Assembly (NCBI GenBank): GCA_002071485.1
Contig: MWFF01000097.1
Coordinates: 1 to 43,801 of the forward strand
Source of the DNA: Verrucomicrobia bacterium ADurb.Bin006
GTDB lineage: Bacteria > Verrucomicrobiota > Verrucomicrobiia > Limisphaerales > J093
DNA: 43,801 bases
Reading direction: 5' to 3'
Below, piece by piece: positions 36,431 to 43,801 of the stretch (positions are counted from its first letter, which is position 1; each line of letters opens with the position of its first letter). Under the pieces are notes generated by a model. The model was not told the DNA's origin and searched no databases. It worked only from the letters and a program-made list of their open reading frames with translations. A program made the translations under genes and the position numbers.

Positions 36431-36456
36431 CTCGGAGAACAGGGTAGGTTGATGCT

Positions 36457-39400
36457 ATGCCGTGCAGTCTCGCGCGTGTGAACGATATGATTCAGAGTCC
36501 TGCTCCAGGCGAGCGTGAGGTGCGGTTCGTCGGCGACATTGTCCGTTTCACTCTGCGTCGCCGCGATGACCAGCCGTGGCCACCGCGTTGGCGGGCATTC
36601 CTGAGAACCAACCTCGGGCGGGCCGCCGCCGCCCGCTCGGAGATCATCGCCTCGGTCGAACGCGAGCGCCCGCCGGCCCTGGGTTCATGGCACGATATTC
36701 CGTTGAAGCTCGAAGGGTCGAGGTGGAACTGCGAAGTTCCGCTGGCGGAGGTGGGGTGCTTTCGGGCGAAGGCCTATGTCCGCGACGAGCGCGGGTGGCA
36801 GCACTGGCCGGAGGGCCCCGATGTCAGCATCAACGTGCAACCGGATTTCTGCCGGACCGGCAACATCATCTACTGCGCCTTCACGCGCATGTTCGGTCCC
36901 ACCCGCACCGCGACTTCGACGGTCGATCCGAAGCTGGACGCCCGCCTTGAAGTCCTCGATCGGCGCGGCTACACGGTCATCCCACCCTCGGGCAAGCTGC
37001 GGGACCTGGTCCGCGCGCTGCCCCATGTGTTCGGCACACTTGGCTGCCGGATTCTGCACCTGTTGCCCGTCAACCCGACGCCCACCGTGTACGCTCGCTT
37101 CGGGCGGTTCGGCAGTCCGTACGCCGCCGGCGATCTGCTGGCGATCGATCCCGCGCTTGTTGAATTCGATCGCCGCACGACGGGTTTGGATCAATTTCGC
37201 GAGCTGGCATGGGCCGTGCACGAGCGCGGGGGCCGGCTGTTCCTCGACATGGCGATCAACCACACCGGCTGGGGGTCGACGCTCCAGGAAGAGCATCCGG
37301 AGTGGTTTGCGCGGGATCGGGAAGGCCGGTTGAAGAGCCCCAGCGCCTGGGGGACCGTTTGGGAAGACCTCGTCGAGCTCGAACAGCATCACCCAGGACT
37401 GCGCCGTCATTTTGGGGATGTCTTTCTCGAATGGTGTCGGCGGGGTGTGGATGGCTTCCGCTGCGATGCGGGGTACCAGGTTCCGCTGCCGGTCTGGCAG
37501 TACGTGACCGCCCGTGTGCGCCAGGTGTTCCCGGACACCGTCTTCTTGCTCGAGGGGCTGGGAGGCGCCTGGGAGACGACCGAGAGCCTCCTGACCGAGG
37601 GCGGTCTCCAATGGGCCTATTCGGAGTTGTTTCAGAACTATGATGGCGTCCAGGTGGCCGGGTACCTGGACCATGCATTGCGCCAGAGTCAGCGCGTCGG
37701 GCTTCTTGTCCACTACAGCGAAACCCATGACAACGAGCGGCTTGCGGCCAAAGGACGCGCCTGGTCCCTCCTGCGCAATCGTCTCTGCGCCCTTGCCAGT
37801 GTCAACGGCGCCTTCGGTTTCACCTGCGGCGTTGAATGGCTCGCTCCAGAGCGCGTGAATGTCCATTCAAGCCGTGGCTTGGCCTGGGACAGCGCGGACA
37901 ATATCGTGTCGGAGCTGTCGGTGCTGAACCGGTTGTTGGCCGATCATCCGTGCTTCTTCGACGGGGCCCGGCTGACTCGCTTGAGCGAGCCAGGCTCGCC
38001 CGTCTACGGCTTGCGGCGGGTCTCCGCGGAAGGCCTTGATGAGGTCCTTGTCCTGGCGAACACCGACGTCGCGTCGCCGCAGCCCCTCCGGCTTCATGCA
38101 GACAGCCTGCCGTCCGGCGCTAACGGTGGATCGGCGTTGGTCGATCTGCTGGATCAGGAGCCTCCGGATTTCGCCCTCAAAGGCGCGAACCTGATCGTGA
38201 CCCTGCCGCCGGCAGCCGTCTTTTGTCTGGCGTCCAGCCGGGGCCCGCGTGGCTTGGCGGGCGAGGCCTATCGGCGCCGCAAGGCGTGCGAAGCACGGGC
38301 GCTCAGCACGCTGTGCCACCACCTGCCGGTCGAGATGCTCGGCGCCATCGACGTGGTCTCGCTGGGGAAGCGCTTCTCGGAGAACCCCGCGGCCTACTTG
38401 AGCGCGCTCACTTACCTGACGCCCGCTACGGCAGGCCAGGATGTCGAATCCGCTCTTGATGCGGCGACGACCGCATTCCCGAGGGTGGTGACCTGGGAGT
38501 GGCCGGAACGGAATCGTGTCGTGCCCGTGCCGCCGGAGCATTGGCTCCTGGTCCGTGATGACGCTCCCTTTCGCGCAACGCTGGCTGCCAGCCCGCCGAC
38601 CGCATCGGTCCCGCAGCACGCGGTGTCCATCCCAACCGCCCAGGGGCACATCGCCTGCTTTGCGCCCCGAGGCGATATCGGCGATGCGAGTCTAACGGTC
38701 GATCGATTCGTGAACGAAGCGGACCGCCGCGCCGAGGCCCCAGTGCGTTTTCTGCCGGCGAGACCGCATGAGGGCGAACGGTCGGCACTACCCGCGCCCG
38801 ATTCCGTGGTCTTGCTCACCAACGAGCGCGGTGGCATGGCGCGCCTGCGTGTCGACCTCGGTTCGATCGAATCCAAGTACGACTGCCTGCTCGCGGCAAA
38901 CCTGCACCCGCGCGTTCCGGTGGATCGCCATGTCTTCGCCAAGCGGGCTCGAGTCTGGATCAATGCCGACGGTTTCATTTCGCCCCTCGATGCCGGCAAT
39001 CTGTTGGCCTTCTCGCACGGTCCCCCCGCTCGGTGGCGGTTCCTCGCCCACGCCGGAGACGGACGTGAGGTCGAGATCGGCCTCGAAGTCGGGATGATTC
39101 CCGGTCGCAACACCACTGTGCTCCGGTTCAGCCGGGTCGACGGGGCGGGGTCGGACCGCAAGAGCCTGCCCCCGGAAGCCGATGTCCGTTTGACCGTGCG
39201 CGTCGATATCGAGGACAGGGGATTCCACGCGGAGACGAAGCGCGGCAGCGGGGTCGAGGGCCACTTCGCCAAACACTGCCAGTCTCTCGCTGCGCATCCG
39301 ACGCAGTCCGGCACTCGATCGCGCGCGTGCCGTCCGGATCTCTCCGATCCCGCGCACTCGAATGCCCCGTCCGGTCGGTCCGGTTTCGTTTTCACGCCGA

Positions 39401-40878
39401 CCGCGGACCGGGAACTGCGGGTTTGGACCGACGCCGGCGAGTACCATCCGCAGCCCGAGTGGTGCGAGAGTATTCCGCATCCCATCGAGCAATCGCGCGG
39501 GCAGATTGGCGTCGGCGACGCGTTCAGTCCGGGTTGGTTCGAACTGTGCCTCGATCCGGGTCGTGCCGTGGCTCTTGTTGTTTGCGCCGACCCCAGGGAT
39601 CCGACCCCGGAGGAGGTGCTGGGCCCTGCCCAGCGGGAGCAGAGGCAGGCGGGATTCGAGGAGCGCCTGGCTGCTGCCGCGGGCGCGTTCGTTGTCCGCC
39701 GAGATGCTGTCCGCACAGTGATTGCGGGCTATCCATGGTTCCTGGATTGGGGCCGCGACACGCTCATCTGCGCACGGGGCCTTTTGGCGGCCGGGATGCG
39801 AGAAACCGTGATTCATCTGCTGCAGGCCTTCGGCCGCTTCGAAGAGCATGGCACTCTCCCCAATGCAATCCACGGCGAGGACGCGTCGAATCGCGACACC
39901 TCCGACGCGCCCCTCTGGTATGGCATTGTTTGCGAGGAGTTAGCCGCGGGCGATTCGGAAATGCTCCATGCGCTGCGCGTGGATGCGGGCGGACGCACGA
40001 TCGCGGATGTGCTCCGTTCGATCGCTGTCGGCTATGCGCGGGGCACTCCGAACGGAATCCGCATGGACCCGGCCTCGGCCCTGATCTGGAGTCCGAGCCA
40101 TTTCACGTGGATGGACACCAACCACCCGCCCGGCACGCCCCGCGAGGGGTACCCGGTCGAAATACAAGCCCTCTGGATTCGTCTTCTCCGGCACCTCGAT
40201 CGGCTGAGGTTGCCGCCCGCCGCCGAGCCCTGGGATCAGCTCGCCCGGCGCGCCCAGTCCTCACTCTCGAAGCACTTCTGGCTCGAGGACCAGGGATGGC
40301 CGGCGGATGTCCTCGAGGCCGGGCCGCGCCAGAGCGCCGCGTCCGCCACCCCGCAGCGCGCGCTTCGCCCCAATTGCCTGTTCTCCATCTCATTTGGATT
40401 GATCGCAGGCGAGCAGGCCCGACGCACCGCGGAAGCCGCCCGCAAGCATCTGCTTGTGCCGGGCGCGTTGCGATCCCTAGCGCCGCTGCCCGTTGACCCC
40501 CCGCTCGCAATTCACGGTCCCGATGGCCGCACCCTGAATGATCCGAAGCATCCCTACTGGGGGCGCTACGCCGGAGACGAAGACACCCAGCGCAAGCCCG
40601 CTTACCATAACGGCACGGCCTGGGTATGGATGTTGCCCATCTTCTGCGAAGCCATGGTCCGGGCTTGGGACTGTGCGCCCGGCGCCCAGGCTGCCGCCCA
40701 GGCTTATTTGGGCGGCTCGGAATCGTTGCTCGATCGAGGCTGCCTGGGCCATCTGCCCGAAATTCTGGACGGCGACGCGCCCCACAGGCAGCGGGGCTGT
40801 GACGCCCAAGCCTGGAGTGTGACCGAGGCCCTGCGTGTCTGGCGTTGGTTGGATGCGCTCGCCTGCTCTCCGGGCTGA
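36457..40878 (+). CDS. Bifunctional-type glycogen debranching enzyme (GH13 + amylo-1,6-glucosidase)
   Basis: 1473 residues. Residues about 130-620 form a GH13 barrel with all four conserved regions: FLDMAINH (Asp264), GFRCDAG with nucleophile Asp337, LLEGLGG with acid/base Glu366, and ETHDNE with Asp425. A central beta-rich region follows. The C-terminal third (about 1070-1470) is the GDE_C amylo-alpha-1,6-glucosidase domain (YPWFLDWGRDTLICARGLL, HGTLPNAI). This is the eukaryotic-type arrangement in which one chain moves oligoglucosyl groups and then cuts the 1,6 branch, releasing glucose. No signal peptide, so intracellular glycogen is the likely substrate. The ATG at 36457 is kept, with 36487 as an alternative. 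Confidence 0.9.
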   Translation: MPCSLARVNDMIQSPAPGEREVRFVGDIVRFTLRRRDDQPWPPRWRAFLRTNLGRAAAARSEIIASVERERPPALGSWHDIPLKLEGSRWNCEVPLAEVGCFRAKAYVRDERGWQHWPEGPDVSINVQPDFCRTGNIIYCAFTRMFGPTRTATSTVDPKLDARLEVLDRRGYTVIPPSGKLRDLVRALPHVFGTLGCRILHLLPVNPTPTVYARFGRFGSPYAAGDLLAIDPALVEFDRRTTGLDQFRELAWAVHERGGRLFLDMAINHTGWGSTLQEEHPEWFARDREGRLKSPSAWGTVWEDLVELEQHHPGLRRHFGDVFLEWCRRGVDGFRCDAGYQVPLPVWQYVTARVRQVFPDTVFLLEGLGGAWETTESLLTEGGLQWAYSELFQNYDGVQVAGYLDHALRQSQRVGLLVHYSETHDNERLAAKGRAWSLLRNRLCALASVNGAFGFTCGVEWLAPERVNVHSSRGLAWDSADNIVSELSVLNRLLADHPCFFDGARLTRLSEPGSPVYGLRRVSAEGLDEVLVLANTDVASPQPLRLHADSLPSGANGGSALVDLLDQEPPDFALKGANLIVTLPPAAVFCLASSRGPRGLAGEAYRRRKACEARALSTLCHHLPVEMLGAIDVVSLGKRFSENPAAYLSALTYLTPATAGQDVESALDAATTAFPRVVTWEWPERNRVVPVPPEHWLLVRDDAPFRATLAASPPTASVPQHAVSIPTAQGHIACFAPRGDIGDASLTVDRFVNEADRRAEAPVRFLPARPHEGERSALPAPDSVVLLTNERGGMARLRVDLGSIESKYDCLLAANLHPRVPVDRHVFAKRARVWINADGFISPLDAGNLLAFSHGPPARWRFLAHAGDGREVEIGLEVGMIPGRNTTVLRFSRVDGAGSDRKSLPPEADVRLTVRVDIEDRGFHAETKRGSGVEGHFAKHCQSLAAHPTQSGTRSRACRPDLSDPAHSNAPSGRSGFVFTPTADRELRVWTDAGEYHPQPEWCESIPHPIEQSRGQIGVGDAFSPGWFELCLDPGRAVALVVCADPRDPTPEEVLGPAQREQRQAGFEERLAAAAGAFVVRRDAVRTVIAGYPWFLDWGRDTLICARGLLAAGMRETVIHLLQAFGRFEEHGTLPNAIHGEDASNRDTSDAPLWYGIVCEELAAGDSEMLHALRVDAGGRTIADVLRSIAVGYARGTPNGIRMDPASALIWSPSHFTWMDTNHPPGTPREGYPVEIQALWIRLLRHLDRLRLPPAAEPWDQLARRAQSSLSKHFWLEDQGWPADVLEAGPRQSAASATPQRALRPNCLFSISFGLIAGEQARRTAEAARKHLLVPGALRSLAPLPVDPPLAIHGPDGRTLNDPKHPYWGRYAGDEDTQRKPAYHNGTAWVWMLPIFCEAMVRAWDCAPGAQAAAQAYLGGSESLLDRGCLGHLPEILDGDAPHRQRGCDAQAWSVTEALRVWRWLDALACSPG

Positions 40879-40972
40879 TCCTTGCCGGCACCGAGGCGGG
40901 GGACGTGCATACCGACACCGGATTGACAGTCCGGACGGTGCGGTGAGCATGAGGTGGCGGAGTTTGAGGATT

Positions 40973-40991
40973 CGCGGGTCGCGTTTTTTTT
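40973..40991 (+). terminator. Weak intrinsic terminator candidate
   Basis: A 4-bp CGCG/CGCG stem with a GGT loop is followed directly by eight T (40984-40991), about 95 bases after the debranching enzyme stop. The stem is short, but position and T run fit. Confidence 0.4.
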
Positions 40992-41004
40992 GCTGAGATT
41001 GTCC

Positions 41005-41034
41005 TTTACAAGAGGGGCCAAATCCGGATATCAG
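41005..41034 (+). promoter_or_regulatory. Sigma-70-like promoter candidate for the GloVer gene
   Basis: TTTACA (41005-41010) and TATCAG (41029-41034), 5 and 4 of 6 matches to consensus, are separated by 18 bases. Transcription would begin near 41042 and leave a leader of about 40 bases. Confidence 0.35.
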
Positions 41035-41082
41035 AAGCGCTTGTAAATGTAAGTGATCTGAGCCGTAAGACACAATCCTGCC

Positions 41083-43644
41083 ATGCATAAAACCATGCTG
41101 CTCCCCTCGTTTGACAAGCGTTTCCTAAGGCCGTGCCTTATTTGGACGTCATTGCTGCTCTTGGGCATGCGTGCGCTGGATGCCCAAGTTGTTTACGAAC
41201 AGGTCCATTCGTTTGGCGCGAGTGCCGACAGCGGGGCGTATCCAAACGCGACTCCGCTGATCGGTTTGGATGGGCGCCTCTATGGATCGACCCTCTACGG
41301 TGGATCAGCCGGCGCCGGCACGCTCTACAGAGTCGAGCGAAACGGTTCGGATTTTGTGGTTCTTCATAACTTCAGTGGATTCGATGGCAGTCGCCCCATT
41401 GGCGGGTTGGCGCAAGACGAGGCGGGGGTTCTCTATGGCGCGGCAGCCGGTGGCGGATACGGCACCAACGGTGTCGTTTTTAAGATCAATCCTGACGGCT
41501 CGGATTTCGCTGTCATCAAGGAATTGGCCGCGGATGGTTCGGAGGGCCGCGAGCCCGCTGGCGGACTCGTGCGGGCCAGCAACGGTGTGCTCTACGGCGC
41601 AACCTTTTCAGGGGGTGCCTACGACGGAGGAACGATTTTCAGCGTCAATACCGACGGCACTGAGTTCACGGTTCTGCGGGAACTCGGTGACAGCCCCGCG
41701 GACGCGCGGGGACCTCGGTGCTTCCTGATTGAAGGGTCGGATGGAATGCTTTATGGGACAACCCGTTACGGCGGTACAGAGGATGCGGGCACCCTATTTC
41801 GGATCACGAAGTTCAGCTTTGGTTACGAAGTTCTGAAGAGCTTCGTTCCCGCAACGGAAGGCCAAGGGCCTCTCGCAGGGGTGATCGAGGGAAGGGACGG
41901 ACGGCTCTATGGCACTTTGGGAGAGTATGGCCTGGGCGACGCAGGTGCAGTGTACGCCATCAACCCTGACGGCACTGGCTTTACGATTCTGCGCTCCTTA
42001 GTTCCGAGTGAAGGAGCAGGGATTCTTGCCGGCGTTTGTCAGACCAGCGATGGAATGCTCTACGTGATCGCTTCGTCTGAGGGAGCGAACCTTAAAGGCT
42101 CGGTGATGCGATTCAGAGAGGACGGCTCGGAGTTTTCCGTCGTCCAGGACTTCGGAACGAGTCCTGGAAGCCCAAGCACAGGCATCACAGCGCTTGTCGA
42201 GGGGCCGGATGGGCAACTGTACTACACGACTGCACTCGGCGGCGCGTTCGATGATGGCACAGTCGCTCGAATGCAGAAGGATGGGAGCGGCTTGCAGATT
42301 CTCAGGAGCTTCTCCGAGAGTGGTTCCGCTGCCATCACACCTCGCGAAGGCGTCGTGGTTGGGAAGGACGGAATCCTCTACGGCACGACCGTGGAAGGGG
42401 GGATTAACAATCTTGGGACCGTCTATAGAATTCGGGCGGACGGGTCGGGTTACGGCGTCCTCCGCGTTCTCGGTCAGTCTCAAAGCGACGCAGCGTTGCC
42501 GGTCGCGGGTCTTATCCAGGCAAGCGACGGCTTTCTTTACGGAACAGCCACTGCGGGAGGCACACATGGCCAAGGTGCCCTGTTTCGGGTCGCGCCGGAT
42601 GCCGGTGGCTATGCTGTGGTTTACAGTTTCAGAGGGAAGCCTGCCGATGGTGCAGTGCCATCAACCAAGCTGCTCGAAGCCAAGGATGGTTTCCTTTACG
42701 GCACCACATCCTACGGGGGTTCCTCGAACAACGGCACAATCTTCCGCATTCGCAAGGACGGCACGGAATACACGGTGCTGAGGTCGTTCGGCGGGGCTCC
42801 CAACGATGCAAGCAACCCCAACGGGGATCTGCTGCAAACATCTGAAGGGCTCATTTACGGAGTTACATACATTGGTGGCAGCGCCAATCTTGGCACTGTG
42901 TTCCGCCTCAATCCGGACGGCTCCGGATACTCGGTTGTGAGGTCCTTCACAGGCGCGTTACAGACGCCGGCAAATCCGTGGAGCGGGCTGATCGAAGGGA
43001 GTGATGGGCGTCTGTACGGGACCAGCCTGGCTACGGGTGGAAACGGTGGAAGTGTCTATTCCCTGGCCAAGGATGGAACTGACCTTAGGGTCATTGTTGC
43101 TTTGCCCAAGGCAGTCGACGGAGGCACGCGCCCTCTAGGACGGCTTGTCGAGGATTCGACCGGACAGCTTTGGGGTATCTGTTGGCTCGGTGGCCCGGCA
43201 AATGGCGGCACTGTCTTCAAAGTTGCCAAAGACGGGTCCGGATACCAAGTCGCGCACGAATTCCTTGGGGCCCCCGCGGACGGCTTCGCGCCAATCTCCA
43301 GTCTCGCCATCTTCTCCGACGGCGTCATCTATGGAACGACGACGAGCGGTGGTACTCTCGACTTTGGCAGCCTCTTTCGCATTTCCTCGAGCCATGCTGT
43401 CCATATCGAAGGCGTCTCGAAGCAGCCAGACGGTCCAGCAACCGTCAGCATCAGCGCAGTTCCTGGATGGCTGTGCCAACTTGAATGGACTTCGGAGGTG
43501 AGACCGTCTGCCTGGAACAGCGTGGTAACCGGTCGAGCCAATGCGGCCGGAAAACTCGTTCTGACTGACGTTGCTGCAAACGATCAGGCGATCAGATTCT
43601 ATCGCGTGCGTGCTACACCCTCGACCGCAGACCAGGCGAATTAG
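41083..43644 (+). CDS. Secreted protein of 14 GloVer-type tandem repeats
   Basis: 853 residues. A long signal peptide spans about 1-35 (hydrophobic LIWTSLLLLGM, cleavage near LDA). Then come 14 degenerate repeats of about 50-53 residues with the consensus L-x-x-x-DG-x-LYGTT-x-x-GG-x-x-x-x-GT-x-FR-x-x-x-DG-x-x-Y-x-VL-x-x-F, matching the choice-of-anchor tandem repeat GloVer family (TIGR03803). The repeats should stack as a beta-propeller or solenoid. The last 90 residues form a non-repeat domain of the kind found after such repeats in verrucomicrobial exported proteins. No PEP-CTERM or other sorting tail is visible. Function unknown; surface or secreted. Confidence 0.9.
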   Translation: MHKTMLLPSFDKRFLRPCLIWTSLLLLGMRALDAQVVYEQVHSFGASADSGAYPNATPLIGLDGRLYGSTLYGGSAGAGTLYRVERNGSDFVVLHNFSGFDGSRPIGGLAQDEAGVLYGAAAGGGYGTNGVVFKINPDGSDFAVIKELAADGSEGREPAGGLVRASNGVLYGATFSGGAYDGGTIFSVNTDGTEFTVLRELGDSPADARGPRCFLIEGSDGMLYGTTRYGGTEDAGTLFRITKFSFGYEVLKSFVPATEGQGPLAGVIEGRDGRLYGTLGEYGLGDAGAVYAINPDGTGFTILRSLVPSEGAGILAGVCQTSDGMLYVIASSEGANLKGSVMRFREDGSEFSVVQDFGTSPGSPSTGITALVEGPDGQLYYTTALGGAFDDGTVARMQKDGSGLQILRSFSESGSAAITPREGVVVGKDGILYGTTVEGGINNLGTVYRIRADGSGYGVLRVLGQSQSDAALPVAGLIQASDGFLYGTATAGGTHGQGALFRVAPDAGGYAVVYSFRGKPADGAVPSTKLLEAKDGFLYGTTSYGGSSNNGTIFRIRKDGTEYTVLRSFGGAPNDASNPNGDLLQTSEGLIYGVTYIGGSANLGTVFRLNPDGSGYSVVRSFTGALQTPANPWSGLIEGSDGRLYGTSLATGGNGGSVYSLAKDGTDLRVIVALPKAVDGGTRPLGRLVEDSTGQLWGICWLGGPANGGTVFKVAKDGSGYQVAHEFLGAPADGFAPISSLAIFSDGVIYGTTTSGGTLDFGSLFRISSSHAVHIEGVSKQPDGPATVSISAVPGWLCQLEWTSEVRPSAWNSVVTGRANAAGKLVLTDVAANDQAIRFYRVRATPSTADQAN

Positions 43645-43670
43645 AGTCTCTTTTTTGGGGCGGCCCCAGA

Positions 43671-43696
43671 ACCATTCTGGCCACCCACCATTCTGG
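43671..43696. repeat. Direct repeat ACCATTCTGG, 16-bp period, in palindromic context
   Basis: ACCATTCTGG occurs at 43671-43680 and 43687-43696. The first copy is part of CCAGAA-CCA-TTCTGG, a perfect 6-bp inverted repeat. It lies just downstream of the GloVer gene and near GGGGCGGCCCC. The rest of the edge (43697-43801) has no recognisable gene. Confidence 0.4.
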
Positions 43697-43801
43697 CAGT
43701 GGCATCGAGCGACTGCCAAAGTGCTAATTGGTTTGTCCAGTGGGGTCTGGCTCACCGCGTCTTGGAGGCCGTGCATGCCATCGGGATCGACGAGATTCAC
43801 T

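Larger units (their letters stand above)
36101..36456. other. Intergenic region with repeat pair and structured leader
   Basis: 356 bases between purC and the debranching enzyme gene. It contains the REP-like pair at 36214-36312 and the potential leader structure at 36372-36430. No gene is supported. Confidence 0.5.
40879..41082. other. Spacer with terminator and promoter candidates
   Basis: 204 bases between the debranching enzyme and the GloVer-repeat gene. It includes an inverted repeat CCGGA/TCCGG (40918-40934), the terminator candidate at 40973-40991 and the promoter candidate at 41005-41034. Confidence 0.5.

Noticed and set aside
40923..40951. Promoter with perfect TTGACA at 40923
   Set aside because: No -10-like sequence lies at 16-18 bases; the element is also within an inverted repeat.
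41083..43644. CRISPR or DNA tandem array
   Set aside because: The periodicity is at the protein level (about 150-160 bases per unit, strongly diverged in DNA), not identical repeats with spacers.
43652..43670. Intrinsic terminator after the GloVer gene
   Set aside because: The T run (43652-43657) comes before the GGGGC/GCCCC stem on the plus strand, and on the minus strand the stem is followed by A, so neither direction fits.

Overview
The window is a GC-rich, gene-dense bacterial chromosome segment. Its content points to the Verrucomicrobiota: a protein made of GloVer-type repeats, several Tat- or Sec-exported glycan-active enzymes, a Gfo/Idh/MocA enzyme with a Tat signal, palindromic REP-like repeats, a TamA/TamB pair and an exopolysaccharide export operon. 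The phylum is inferred from this combination. No rRNA and no complete tRNA is present to settle it.

Layout. 1-1352: right end of an integrative element, with a tyrosine recombinase reading leftward and an attachment site carrying the 3' end of a tRNA-Gly gene; the element should extend off the left edge. 1361-2146: a short-chain dehydrogenase. 2315-7247: a complete hoxEFUYH operon for a group 3d-type NAD-linked bidirectional [NiFe] hydrogenase, without maturation genes in view. 7375-9749: two convergent Tat-exported sugar enzymes (Gfo/Idh/MocA and a xylose-isomerase-like TIM barrel). 9750-10292: a gene graveyard with scraps of a histidine kinase and an IS1634-like transposase. 10293-14648: a giant fusion of a GH2 glycosidase with a DUF4965/glutaminase-A-like module. 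14754-20740: a glycosyltransferase, small membrane protein, alpha-L-fucosidase, FmdB zinc ribbon, neutral-ceramidase-like hydrolase and VC0807-like membrane protein. 20772-21725: a ROK protein.

22038-26119 is an exopolysaccharide export operon (outer-membrane beta-barrel, minimal OPX protein, tyrosine autokinase). It diverges from a tamB-tamA-like pair (26363-32277) whose genes overlap by 4 bp. 32437-32720 is a frameshifted remnant of a fibronectin-III-containing protein. 32869-36100 holds msrC and pgm (leftward) and purC (rightward). 36457-40878 is a two-domain glycogen debranching enzyme, and 41083-43644 is a secreted protein of 14 GloVer repeats.

Themes. (1) Redox: the Hox enzyme couples H2 to NAD(H). 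(2) Glycan and lipid scavenging: GH2-DUF4965, GH29 and ceramidase-like exported enzymes, with ROK, Gfo/Idh and isomerase proteins for released sugars. (3) Envelope: export of a polysaccharide through a barrel plus OPX, and TamAB-type envelope biogenesis. (4) Storage carbon: debranching enzyme plus phosphoglucomutase. Two different palindromic repeat families (21881-21954 and 36214-36312) and several pseudogene scraps mark the spacers. The most mechanistically interesting points are the att-site geometry, the GH2-DUF4965 fusion, the barrel/minimal-OPX pairing and the isolated hox operon.
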